64,000 nt of DNA, taken from assembly GCA_004794785.1 (NCBI GenBank), contig SJOL01004053.1, positions 96,877-160,876 of the forward strand, in the 5' to 3' direction. This DNA comes from Opisthorchis felineus. Lineage: Eukaryota; Platyhelminthes; Trematoda; Opisthorchiida; Opisthorchiidae. Positions 39,720 to 50,499 of this stretch are shown here, in pieces (the first letter of the stretch is position 1; each line of letters begins with the position of its first letter). A model generated the notes under the pieces. The model was not told the DNA's origin. It saw only the letters and a list, made by a program, of their open reading frames with translations, and did no database searches. The position numbers and the translations under genes were made by a program.

Positions 39720-39992
39720 GCTACGTATTATAGGCAATGAGTGATATAACTGACGGGTGAATCCAAGAACGTCAGCGGACTTTTCGTTGGGGAGATCGGG
39801 AGGGAAAGCTGTGCACTGAGAGCAACAACCTGGATATGTGCGTCATTGAGCGAACGACTGGGCCATGTCTGACAATGACTCTGATCACTGGTGTGTCCCG
39901 TCTCACGGTTCCCATCCAGGGAGGCGGCAATGACCAATGCGGCTGAGTTTTCTGGTAGTGGCTTTCACACTTCACTACCAAGTCATTGCTTG
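39720..39992 (-). mobile_element. RTE 3' fragment (family A)
   Basis: The reverse complement matches the 23470-23690 region of the family A copy (the segment around the P-S-L-W-M-G-T and C-A-G-H motifs and the 3' UTR). It abuts a plus-strand copy of another RTE family at about 40010, so the two form a head-to-head composite. Non-coding. Confidence 0.7.
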
Positions 39993-40009
39993 ACCATTGC
40001 TTATCGGGA

Positions 40010-41195
40010 GAGTCCAACTCGTGAGGATCAAGATGGGTTTTACCCTGGCCTGGGATGTGTCGATCATATCCCTACTCTTTCAAACGTCTTATGGCCGTTT
40101 TTCTTGATATGAAGCCTGCTTTTGACCCCATCGCCCGTCAGAAACTTTGGCGGGGTCCGTCAGTCAAAGGTGCACCTTCCACATTTATATTTCTCATGAG
40201 GACATTGTATGCGAACTCATTTAAGCGCGTACGATTACACAGCTTCCGCCTGAGTTCACATCTAGTGGTGTAAGACAAGGCTGCAATCTCACCATTCCTC
40301 TTCAACCTTGTTATTTACCTGCTGCTCGAAATTCATCTACCTGCCTCTAGAAACCTCGGGGGATCGAAATTCTTCCGGTCCGCTTGCTCACAAAAATTAA
40401 GTGGTTCTCCTTGATTCGGATCCTTTAAAGACAAACTATTTTAAACGCCTTAAAGAATTCTAACTCATGGTTTAGTGAACGCCTCATACCTGTAAAGTGT
40501 AAGGTGCTGCTAGAAGACTGAGTGGGATTATACTCAAGCCTCATGGCTATCCTTCGTGTTCACACTATCGCTTCCGACTTTACTTTAAAGATTATGTGCG
40601 TCTACTCTTAGACAAGTAAAGCGTTATTCATTCTATGATATTTAGTCTTGTTCTCGCGCTCAACCAGGATCTATACTACACTCCATCCGTAACAATGAGC
40701 CAATCTACGTGGTAGATAAATTTGTTTACCTGGACAGTTGTATAAGGTCCGGTGAACTGGCTGGGGATGATATTAATTCTCGAGTCGGGAAAGCCAGGGC
40801 AGCTTCTGCAAACATCCGACACATGGCGCCGGTGTGACGCGAGCTTGTCCGTCAAGGGCAGAGTATACACTACGGCAGTGCGATCCACACTGCTTTATAG
40901 ATCAGAAACGTTGCCTCCACTTGCAGAGAACGTACGAAGGCTGTCAGTGTCTGACCATCGGTTTCTCCAAAGCACTGGTCGGGTCTGATGTGAACGTCGG
41001 ATTGGGAATGCTGAGGTACGCTAGATGGTTCTACGAAAAAGGAGCTCTCTCACGACGGATGAGTAACTCACGCTTCACAGGTTATGCTGGTTAGGAAATG
41101 CACTCCGCACGCCACAGGGTCTACCTCGCAGAGCTCTTTTCACCCAATCCTGTGCAGAGTGGAAGCGACCGAGAGGTGGACCTTGGAGGACCTTG
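40010..41195 (+). mobile_element. RTE-type retrotransposon relic (family B), 5' part
   Basis: Broken RT polyprotein: D-G-F-Y-P-G-L-G-C-V-D-H-I (40034), M-K-P-A-F-D-P-I (40110; the D-x-K-x-A-F-D block with changes), a V-R-Q-G-C block (40265), K-F-V-Y-L-D-S-C (40720), then SVKGRVYTTAVRSTLLY (40850). The YADD region at 40390-40440 is lost or scrambled. Interrupted by a SINE at 41196-41385 and continues on the other side. Confidence 0.75.
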
Positions 41196-41385
41196 GAGTC
41201 GATCAGCTGTAGCACCCTCTCGGTGCCTAACTGCCATGCCACCCAAAATAAGCACGAGAGTTGAGATGCTGCCAGGTTGCCCAAGCCTAGAGGGGGGAAT
41301 TCGAGATGCAGAGGTCGAGTTCGAAAAACGAACATTCCGGTCAGTAAATTCGCACCCTAACCGCTGAGCTATCTAGCCCTGGCAA
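41196..41385 (-). mobile_element. tRNA-derived SINE inserted in an RTE relic
   Basis: Complete head (box A TAGCTCAGCGGTTAGGGTGC) and body; the box B region reads TTCGAACTC. It splits the family B RTE copy between 41195 and 41386, a point that is continuous in the RTE copy at 32.1 kb, so it inserted after that RTE. Confidence 0.85.
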
Positions 41386-41710
41386 CGAAGTATGAAAACG
41401 CGAACCAGTAAACTCAGTCGGTTTGACAAATGCCACCTCCCTGGATGGGAACCCCGGGACTCAATCCATCGATGATTAATGACACTTGCAGACAAGGGTC
41501 CATCACGCTATCAGTGACGCCAATGCATCAAAGCTACTGCCATCAATGCGCAGCCGCCCAGTTCCCCGAACTAACTGATCATGCCATCGCGCCCAGTGCT
41601 TGGCTGTATCCACCGCGCTCTCCAATTTTCCGGTGGTTAAAACTGTAGCAGATGGAACCAACGTAGTATTGGTACGTGGTTTACAGCTGACTGGCTGACT
41701 GACCGGTCGA
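41386..41710 (+). mobile_element. RTE retrotransposon relic (family B), 3' part beyond the SINE
   Basis: Continues from TGGCAACGAAGTATG, the same segment found uninterrupted in the family B copy at about 32112. It holds the C-terminal end and 3' UTR and finishes in a short ACTG-type repeat (GACTGGCTGACTGACC) at about 41690, a likely RTE tail. Confidence 0.7.
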
Positions 41711-41804
41711 CGGAATCGAACGTACTCTTGAAGTCAAGGAATACCAAGATTGTAGGTTGTCTATATGTATGTTGTCGCTCTAAAACCTAACGGAGTAAAA
41801 TATA

Positions 41805-41990
41805 TATAAATAATCGTTCGGCTATAACATCCTTATCGGTGCCTAGCGGTCACGCCACCTGAAGGAAGCATCAGGGCTGGGATATTGCCAAGCTGCCCAA
41901 GCCTAGACAGTCAAGATGCAGAGGTCGGATTCGAACTACGGACCTTCCGGTCAGTAAATTCGCGCTCTAACCAATGAGCCACTGAGCCTA
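41805..41990 (-). mobile_element. tRNA-derived SINE, just beyond the RTE relic
   Basis: Box A TGGCTCATTGGTTAGAGCGC, box B AGTTCGAATCC, full body and an A/T tail (TATATATAAATAAT at 41800-41813). Confidence 0.85.
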
Positions 41991-42289
41991 ACGGAGTGCG
42001 GAGATGTGACCCACACAACCCTTTGCCGGCCGGAATCCTAATTGCAGCTACTGGGTCACAGCTCCACGAGCCCCAGTCTAAGACGACCATCCAATTAAGC
42101 GTCAGCCGCACTAAGTTTACCTACTTGTCCACACCTGTCTTTGGCAACCAAAACAATGTCTGAACCCTTAGACCGCCGTTTTAAAGCGCTCAAGGCGTCA
42201 CAAACAATGCCGAGTGTCAGGGTGACAGTATTTTAGGACATAAGAGGGCGCAATGGACAGGCAGTGATAATTGACCATTTACGGACGTG

Positions 42290-42570
42290 GTCAGACGAAC
42301 TGTACAGAGGCGACTATCAACGGACAACCATGCAAGCAGAGACCTTTCAGCTCAGTGAAACTAAATAATACTAAACCTGGTAGAACCAACCTCGATGGCC
42401 TTTGGATCACCAGAGCTGCACAATCGGGGAAGAGAAGAAACCGATAAAGGTGTAAGTTCAACAACCCCACTTGTGCCTCTGAACCTCGCCTCAGAGAAAT
42501 AGCACGCACCAATAAAAAGTTAGCCCAGCATGCAGACAAAAGCAGCCTGTTTTTCACCTTATTTCGGAGC
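42290..42570 (-). mobile_element. Retrotransposon endonuclease relic, short copy
   Basis: Minus-strand fragment matching the endonuclease relic at 20.05-20.19 kb; shared words include GCAGAGAC and AGAGGCGACT on the plus strand. The 97-codon open frame here is in a non-native frame. It ends near the SINE/RTE junction at about 42570-42600. Confidence 0.4.
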
Positions 42571-42605
42571 TTGAGATGGCTCAATGGTTAGAGCGTAGAC
42601 CTGAA
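42568..42605 (+). mobile_element. SINE-like head fragment fused to an RTE
   Basis: The plus strand reads GAGATGGCTCAATGGTTAGA, a good box A of the local SINE family, and then switches directly to family C RTE sequence. No box B follows. Confidence 0.5.
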
Positions 42606-43515
42606 ATATGCAGACGACATCGCTCTCGTCTTCGAAGAGAAGGCGCAGGTGTTTTGGATGAACTAAACAAAGTCCTTTAGTGTGCACGTTGTACCAACAA
42701 AGTGTAAGGTCATGCTCCTGGACATGCCACTTAAAATTAGATTAGATCAATGCACGAATATGTAAGGCTCGGGTCGCGTTTGCTAAGTTAAGACACCTAT
42801 GGCGGCAAAGCGGTATGTCCCTGAAACTCAAGGGACGTATTTATCAGGCCACAGTACGGTGTTTTGTCGTATGGTTGTGAGACTTGGCCTGTTCAAGCAG
42901 CGGAACTGAGACATCTTCAGGTGTTCGACAATCATTGTCTCAGAACCATAGCTCATGTGGGTTGGTGTCGGAGAATACGTAACCAGGCAACTAGAAAGCG
43001 AGTTTTTGGCTGTGCAACAGGACCATCCATTGAGGAATGTGTCCAGCAACAGAAGCAGCGTTGGTTAGGCCATGTGTTGCGTATCCCGAACCATCGTTTG
43101 CCGAAGACAGTGATGTTTTTTGTGTCCAATTCAGGTTGCTGGAAGCAGAGAGGTGACCAACCCTTGACCTGGAAGAGGTGTATGAGAGAGATTACGAAAC
43201 GTTTGGGTGCTGTCAGTGCGACTCGTCTCCCAGGATAGGGACCGCGTGATCTCCATTGCGCCCGGTTGGAGACGCTGCAAGATATGGCTGCTTATCGATG
43301 TTAGTGGCGTTCCTGTTGTCAGTTTCTATCCAGATTGCCTGAATGAGTGTCTGGAGGTGTAGGCACCTCAAAATGATTGTAGTAAGCCGGCACTAAGCCG
43401 CTTCCCCGTCCACTTCTATTATCTGCTTCACAATATGGAGTTCAAATAAATCATGGTTATATGGCAGCGAAGCATCAGTGTTCAACACTGATGTCATGCT
43501 GTCGATGATGATAAT
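42600..43515 (+). mobile_element. RTE-type retrotransposon relic (family C), RT C-terminal half
   Basis: Starts abruptly at K-YADDIALVFEEKAQV (42607), so the element is 5'-truncated at the RT catalytic box. The open stretch 42864-43238 encodes MSYGCETWPVQAAELRHLQV, then RWLGHVLRIPNHRLPK (43057) and PLTWKRCMREITKRLGA, the conserved C-terminal region of fluke RTE elements. The end has an ATGATGATAATG tail at about 43500-43512. Frames differ before and after 42850, so it is inactive. Confidence 0.85.
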
Positions 43516-43609
43516 GAAATCCCAACAGCAAATAGTAGTGAGTGGCGTGAGATCGGCAGAGCAGTCTGCATTTTTTTAAGGGGTAAGTAGACACAACTGT
43601 TCCAATTAC

Positions 43610-43790
43610 AAACCTGGAAGACCACGAGAATGTGTCCATCAGACCCCTACCCAATGACCAACCTTAGAGATTATAAGAGTTTCACTGTACGGTTCCAGAT
43701 ATAGCTGAATGCGTTGTGAATGTGCACAAATCACCATAGCGCGGTAGGGTCGTCTACTCCTGAGGACTCCAGTCTCTTCGTGACGAAGCC
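43610..43790. repeat. Dispersed repeat F, copy 2
   Basis: Partner of 20985-21175, in the same orientation. It is followed about 200 bases later by a CR1-like RT fragment. Confidence 0.5.
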
Positions 43791-44009
43791 AGTATCTTCG
43801 TGTCGGTTCAGCCTCTTGATGACAGCTCAGCCTATTTGTGACGCGTGCTGGAAATTTGAAAGAATAACCGCAGCAGAGACAGGAATCCAGAGAAACTTCA
43901 TCTCGTTAACATGAAGTGGCATGGTTGTTGTAAACATCACTTATTTGCTGCGATCCCCCAGGATACTAGACGGTCGCTCGATAGCTGCTGTCTGAAGAAA
44001 ATTATACTG

Positions 44010-44310
44010 GGGCTCACATAGATGTGATCTACGTAGACTTCAGTAGAGTTTCAGAAAATGTTACGCCGACGACTTCCCCGATTCGTTCAAGGAAAATTGT
44101 GGTGACCGATTGCCGACTACCTATCAGACCACCAACCCAGGAGTGAAATCAATGAAACCAGTTCAGATTCAGTATAGGACTCAACTAAGGTCGCGTAAGG
44201 CTGCACCGTTAGTCCAGAGTCTTCCGGAATTTGTGACCGTTCCACAAACATTAAATCGGAGTGTTTAATGTGCTTAGATGTTCTGAAAATCTGAGCGACA
44301 GAAAAAAACA
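44010..44310 (+). mobile_element. CR1-like reverse transcriptase fragment
   Basis: Short degenerate piece with D-V-I-Y-V-D-F-S-R-V (about 44026), equivalent to the D-x-x-Y-x-D-F-S-K-A-F palm motif, then D-Y-L-S-D-H-Q (about 44118) and a scrambled segment where the F-A-D-D motif should be. Frameshifts throughout. Confidence 0.5.
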
Positions 44311-44810
44311 TATGTATCAATGCACCGTACGCCAAGTCCGGAATGTACCAGCAACCAACCAACTACTCCAAACGCCCCGGCCTCCCTACTAGAGCGTTCA
44401 TGCGTAGGTGATGAAAAATCCGTGCACGGCTTCTAGCTGTGTTCGAAATTTTCTCCAGCGCTAAGGTAAGTTGCCGCAACAATATGGAAACAACATATCA
44501 ACAGCTGCACATCAGAAAATCACTTTAGAACGTCTTGAAACAGTTCGAAACAAAGTGAAAGCACTAGGGGCTTAAACCACTCGTCGATATTACCTCTCAG
44601 GACAGCGTTTTCAGATAAACAAACAAACAGGTGCACTGAGTGTACTGAATGACAGAATGCAACAGTGCGATGCAGCTTAGGCAGGTGCTGAGACGTCCAT
44701 CAGCCATTTTTAACCAATCAAATACGAGCTAGCTCTTGCGGTCCCCGAGGCTGTGAATTGCGAGACGGATCCTTATCAGGCATATGCAATTTCGTCCCAA
44801 ACCGCTGAGT

Positions 44811-45860
44811 GCCAAATAAAACATGTGGCACAGAATTGTTGCATTTTGCAGTATGCATGAGCAAAATAAGAACCACCGCAATTGTTGCTTGTTGTTGTTC
44901 TTATTAATTTCCTCTCGTATTTTTGGCGAGCATTCAACCTTAGTGATGTGGCCGCACAACGCTCGCGCTCAGCATTCGCACAATGGAATTGAATTTTTGA
45001 AAGCTACGACGTGTCTCTGGTGGACTAAAACGGACAGAAAATTGAGTTCAGAATAATAGTCCAAACTTTTGAGCCCTATCTAGGCATCCCGGGGTCCCAG
45101 TGATGCTAGGAATGTACTCCACCAGAATTTTCCCGCCAGAGATATGACTGCTTTAGTGGACAATGAAACTTGGTGAGCTGCAAAAATATGAAAGTAGATT
45201 TGGCTGGTCTTTGGTTTGAGCACTTACGCAACAAAATGCAACATTTTGGCATAAAATATTTTATTCCATCCGGAAAGGTTTGGCACCTAAGAGCATTGTG
45301 CACCCAAGGAGCCACCGCAATGCTCTGGCGCTCAGTATCCGCACAATGGAATTGAAATTCCGAAACCTCTGACGTGTCCCCGATGAATTAAAAGAGGCAG
45401 GCAAGTGAGTTAGGAAAAGCAGTCAAAACTTTTGAACCCCATCTAGGCATCCCGGGGTCCTGGTAATGCTAGGAAATTACTCCACCAGAATTTTCCGCAC
45501 GAGGTATGATTGCTTCGGTAGACAACGAGAGTTGGTGATCTGCAAAAATATGAAGGTAGATTAGAATTGTTTTTGGTACGAGCGTATATGCTACAAAATG
45601 AAACATTTTGGCGCAAAACGTTATATTCTTTTCTAAGAGGTTTTGCAGCTAGGAGCATTGTGCGGCCAAGGAGCCCTCAACGCCTCATCTCTAAAACCAT
45701 TGTGAGTAGAATGAAACTTTACTCCAAAATTTTGCATTTTGTTTTACGTATGTTCAGACCAAGTATCACCCGAATCCACCTTCATTTCGTAACGATTTGT
45801 TTTAACTAATCGGCCCCCCTAATTATTGGCGCGCATTCGGTTATGAACCTGTGAAGCCAT
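44811..45860. repeat. Complex terminal-repeat array: two 363-base tandem units with inverted motifs
   Basis: Two tandem units at about 44950-45312 and 45313-45675 are offset by 363 bases; shared anchors are CGCACAATGGAATTGAA and CTAGGCATCCCGGGGTCC. A motif GTTGCATTTTG occurs in plus orientation near 44839 and 45741 and inverted near 45233 and 45596. The outer segments 44835-44955 and 45735-45860 resemble each other. It sits directly before a transposase N-terminal fragment, so it may be a long terminal repeat region of a Mutator-like element. Confidence 0.6.
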
Positions 45861-46078
45861 GACTTCAGAAGTGGCTTCAAATATGTTTGTTGGGAAATTA
45901 GGGGCTGTCCGCTTTTCAACCTTCACGGAATCTGAGAAAGCGATAAGAGAATACATGCTGGATAACTATATATTATTTGTGGCTGTAGCCAGTAATCGAA
46001 GCCGCAATGCTGTTTTGCGTTACGGGTGGGTGTACAACAAATGCAGGAGGCCGCCCGCAAAGCCAAGGGAAAGTTGAG
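45859..46078 (+). pseudogene. MULE/ZSWIM-type transposase, N-terminal fragment
   Basis: Open stretch beginning MTSEVASNMF with EKAIREYMLDNYILF and NAVLRYGWVYNKC. The same arrangement (F-x-K/E-x-E/K, then a tyrosine and NCVVF) is seen in the copy at 50535. This part resembles the small N-terminal domain ahead of Mutator-like transposases. It ends at a stop at 46078, with no catalytic part behind it. Confidence 0.5.
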
Positions 46079-48524
46079 AAGAATGCCCTTCATCGACCTC
46101 TCTTCGCACAACCTTTTTGTGACCACCCACACCACTTCTATTAATAATGAAAACCTCCAAAGAGGGTCGCCCTGTTACGTTGCACCACCGTGCGTTCGAA
46201 TACACGCCACCACTCCAGTGGCACAGGTGCCATCGCCCATCGCCGGTGGTTCTGAGTCTGGCCTTTAATCCGGGAAAACCGTAAAAGAGCACCGTCGTTG
46301 TTCGTCTGTAGCTGAGTTGGACTTGTCCCGGTTATCACTTGCCTGGCAACACCAAGGAATACACGCGGATGACAGGTGTCCTTTCGTTTGATTTAAAAAA
46401 TATATATGAATGGGGTAATCTGAAGGCACTGTGCGATGCCCCAGGCCAAACTCGACGTGCAAAGAGTTTCCACCTTCGTCTTAGTCGGGGTTGCACCACC
46501 CCAAGTCCACTTCATCATCCAGACAAAACACACGTCCTTTCCTCCTGTTCTCTGAAGCGATCATATCCATATAAAATGTAAATTCCCTATTATTACCCGA
46601 TTACCAGCAATAACAGCTAGCGTTTAGTGGCTGTTTTTGGCATGCACCATTCGTTTCTTGACGGCTGACAGCAATGACTCGGTGACTGGCGACCTATACT
46701 CTTACCTTCCTGTTGAGCTGACGTAGTAGATTTCAGTTAAACCACTGTTCTTATCCATTATCACGGAGCTGTTTCCCAACCGCTTATTATTTGCCTGCTG
46801 TCCCTGTTTACGTTAACGCCCCCTTTGCACAACGGAGACTCTCTGATTGGATTGTTTTGGTGAGCTAAAAACTCCCGCTATGTAATCTCACCATGTATTC
46901 GCCCGTTCTAACTGGTCCAACGGCTGGCCTCCCTTCTAGCTACCCCTTAGTCCTTACCTTCCCAAAATTAGGCACCTCCCAGCTAGTACTTCTTTCTAGG
47001 TCAGCCAACAATATCCACCCTTGCCTGGGTTCACTTTGCTTACTATCATCCGCTTTCATATTTTTTCTATTGGACACCGTATTATCTGATGCCTCCTGGC
47101 ACTCACTAGGCGCTGCTGCTCTCATCCTATTCTTTCCTCACTCCGTCTCTTCTCAAGCTTCAAACTTCGGCTGTGGTTGCCCAAATGCCCCGTACAACCG
47201 TTATTCACTCAATCTGGCTTGTCCCCGGTCTAAACTTACATGGTCCTCCAACTGAGTGGAAATCACCCGTGACTCGACATCGACCTGACTCTATCTGTGT
47301 CAGTCTCCCCGTCTAACCCAGACCCAGCTGCCACGGAAATGCGTATCCCCTGTCTGATTGCGGCAACCTTGGCGACCGTTACGGTTCCGTCCAGAAACGG
47401 AAGTATGTCAGTGCAATGATGGCATAGCACCGCCTTACCCGGTCTGATGGCACCACCACAACTATTTTCTTCAGAATCTCGACCGCAACCTCTCGCCCAT
47501 CAAGCCTGTAATTGCAACTACAAACAAATTTTTCACCTGGCGCCGACCGCCTCGTCCCAAACCGATGAACGAATCTTTCGAATTTAACCAACCTGGTTTC
47601 CTATCGCAATGTCGGTTTGCCTCTTCCCTAAGTTCAATTTCATTTACGGTGCTATTTAGGCCCTATGCATTGGCACTATCTCCCCATCAAAACTATCCTT
47701 TACACCTGACTTTCCCACAACAGTTACAATAGTGAGTCTACTCAGTTTCACTTTAAACCATATTTTTGAGACTAAACTTGTCATTTGTCTCCAGATCGAA
47801 TTATTCAGTCTCCATCTCCACTTTAGCTTTTTGTGACCCTAGGCCCTTACTCATCAGCCCAAGTTCACTCATGACCGGCAATGGTTTTCAGTTTTAGTTC
47901 ATGTCAGCCGGCTTCATCTTTGAACTAGTTGTACCTCATGCCCACTGTTCTAGTTTTTTTCGGTTCTCACAACTGCGGTGACTTTTCACGTTATAAGCAT
48001 GCCTTGTTGGTTGTACATTCCTCCCTGTGTTGTTGTTGCCTGTCGCGTTTCCGGTTGTAACGACCCGATCATGCCGCATTCGGCATGTTCCCTACAAGTT
48101 GTGAAATAAACTTATTTTTATTAAAATTTCGCAGGAAGTCGAAATTTATGTTTTCGGAAATCTCGGTTCAAACTTAACTACATATCGAATACTTTTCGCA
48201 CTCGCAACGTTAAATTGCTTTCATCGTGGCACGTCATATTTTTATGCTGTATGTCTGTCAGCAAAAGCACTAGTGTCCTGTGAATAAATGTGCTAACGGG
48301 GAAGTTTAAAAAGAAGTCGAACGGCCCCGGATTCGAACCGTGAACACATCAGTCCCCACACCCATTCTCCCCCAGTGCTCCTGCGAGACACGGGTCACCA
48401 TTGTTGGAAACATCTCTTAAGTGGCCAAGCCTACTTGGAGCAGTTGTATGTTTGGGGACTGATCATGTGACTCGGTCGAACCAATCATTTGCTTGAGTTT
48501 GGCTGGCGCATGGGTCGACTATCC
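46079..48524. other. Unassigned, pyrimidine-rich in its middle
   Basis: 46890-48060 is strongly C/T-rich on the plus strand with one ORF (46893-47255, 120 codons, serine- and leucine-rich) that probably reflects composition. It ends near 48105 in GTGAAATAAACTTATTTTTA, which looks like a polyadenylation-type or retroelement 3' end. Confidence 0.4.
47680..47980. repeat. Pyrimidine-rich dispersed repeat H, copy 1
   Basis: Part of a C/T-rich tract (about 46890-48060). It shares with 56050-56260 the ordered words GTGAGTCT-CTCAGTT, TTTTT-GTGACCC-AGGCC, and CAATG-TTTT-TTTTAGTTCA. No domain recognised. Confidence 0.45.
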
Positions 48525-50460
48525 CAATATCTCGCCTGTAGGAACAACTTCTACATCTTCCTTATTACAGATGGTATGGGTACCGGACGTCCGGTTATGT
48601 ATTCCTCTGTGGAAAGCGAACGGTTTGCCCCTATGCGGAAGCTGTTTGAGTTGTTCAGAAAATGGTAGGTGAGCCGTTTCAAATGAAGATTTCTGTCATA
48701 GACAAAATGGCCGGACAAGTACGGACGGCCATATTCCTGTTCAGCTGTGGTCTTGTGTTATTTTAACATTCGCAAAGCTATCAGGAAGCACGTGCGCATC
48801 ATTTGGCACACGCGTATTTTAGCCATTGACACTCTCCGAGAACCGCTGGCATATATTCCTTTGTATGGCGCACATGAAAAATGCTGTACAGTAGGTCTCC
48901 TGCCCACCATAAAACTAGCAGACAGAGTGCGACAAGGTACGCAGTTGCTGCGCCGCACCAAGTTGTCTTTTATCTCAGTGGCCATCAGATGCGCCTCACA
49001 AACAAATGGGCTGTTCATGCACAGTCTGGGATGGTCTAGTATGGCATTGGGCCTTGCAACCGTCTTGAGAGCTTCAACGGTCGCCAGAGAATCGGGTGCA
49101 CCACCCAGACACACACCAACATGCCATACAGAAGGCATTCCGGCACACTGGTTTGCACTTGAAGGATATGAGATGCATACGTCGTACCACAGTGACGGAA
49201 GAAAATCACGGGGGGCGACGGATACGTCCTAAACGTTGTCTGTCGATCGACTGCGTACGCGTCTTTCCTCGCTTGGGGGCAGTTCAGGCTGCGAACTCAA
49301 GGCTGCACTACTATTGTGTTGGAACTATAAAGGTGAGGCATGTCTACGTTGACCAAATTATATTACTTTGCAGGAACACCTAACTAGTCCCAGACGGTTT
49401 ACTCTTGCGTCGGTAACTGCATATGCCCCTTCTACCGGGCGATTTGGCTTCCTTGTATCCGTATTCAGAGATCAGTCTGTTCCAGGCAGCAAGAAATATT
49501 ATTCATAGATGATTTCCCCATCCACCAACGTTGATTGTACCTACCTTGGCAAGAGGTACCCATCACACTTACTCCCAAACCACCATCACAAACGTTCGAT
49601 GGCCTGGGTAGTGGCGGATAACCTGCAGACGCTTGAACACAGCAAGCTCACCGCCGTCATCAAGCAGTGGGTTGTTCAGGGGCAAACCCTACTGCTTGAA
49701 GGCCTGACGTCTGTGTCTGGCCACCTTTCGTCGATGGTTGAGGATGCAGCACCTTAAACCTGATGGTGGTCCAGGGAGAGAACTAGCTGTTGTGTGCTTT
49801 GTGACCTGCTGATTGGCAGCAAATGCCGCTGGTGTGAAACGGATCGCTTGTCGCGTCACGTCGACTTTTGTGATAGAGACCATTGCCCGCTGTGTGACGG
49901 CAATCTTCAGGCTCTTCCCCAAGGTGAGGGCGCACATGAATGATTATTTTTGCCTAGCGCCCGGCCCGTTCAGAAAGCGCACTGGTGCACTTTTTAAACT
50001 GTCCGCAAAGAAGACAAATCATGATGCTGATTTGGACCAAAGCACAAAATCTCAGCACACTGCTTCCTGGAATTCCGTACGCGTCCAGATTTTCTGCACC
50101 AGGGATGAGCTAATTGACGGCCGAGTTTATATCACAATACTATTACCAATGCTGTAGAGCGCCAGTTTGGAGAAAGAGATGGTGATGGTTCCGTGTGCCG
50201 CTTGTGAAGACCACCAGTTACAGTATGTTCTGTGACGAGGCAATATGCAGTTCAGGTAATTGCTGAACATCCTAAGGTCTATTACTCAGTAGGCGTCAGC
50301 TACAGGAGATAATGCGATACGAATCGCGTGAGCGCGGACCTAAGGGAATTCGCCAATATGTGCTCGCTTTATAGAGTAAGTATGGTTATCGCTTTGTCAG
50401 CCGCCTGCATGATAGCGATATTTTGATAAACTGAATCACTTCTTTCTCTCATTTCAGCAC
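48525..50460 (+). pseudogene. MULE/ZSWIM-type transposase relic, tandem copy B
   Basis: Read across frames: FLITDGMGTGRPVMY (48558) with the first catalytic Asp, VESERFAPMRKLFELFRK, VIDKMAGQ (48693) with a second acidic residue, and VLCYFNIRKAIRKHVR (48750). This is the DDE core pattern of Mutator-like transposases and ZSWIM-type proteins. 49027-49294 is identical to copy C. Downstream, 49787-49942 encodes a Cys/His-rich peptide. A frameshift before 48747 and several stops make it non-functional. Block 50330-50460 resembles 52985-53095 and ends in a pyrimidine tract and CAG. Confidence 0.62.
49027..49294 (+). repeat. 268-base identical block, copy 1
   Basis: Identical, base for base by eye, to 51820-52087, although the sequence immediately outside on both sides is clearly diverged. 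It lies in the region after the catalytic core and contains the words HHPDTHQHAIQK and, in another frame, YVLNVVCRSTAYASFL. Confidence 0.9.
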
Positions 50461-50499
50461 GTCAAAAGCTCACTGTGCATGACGCACCAGGAAGACCGC

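Noticed and set aside
39720..41200. Twin-priming inversion of one RTE copy
   Set aside because: The inverted and direct parts match different RTE families, so two events are more likely.
46893..47255. 120-codon plus ORF as a secreted or membrane protein
   Set aside because: The hydrophobic, serine-rich composition follows from the C/T-rich DNA, which suppresses stops on this strand.
48305..48400. tRNA-like sequence with GATTCGAACCGTGAAC
   Set aside because: The reverse complement has a good box B, but box A and the stems are not convincing. At most it is another SINE head.
48747..49232. 161-codon plus ORF as an intact gene
   Set aside because: It crosses from one transposase frame into others: the first 20 codons are native, the rest is out of frame with the element.
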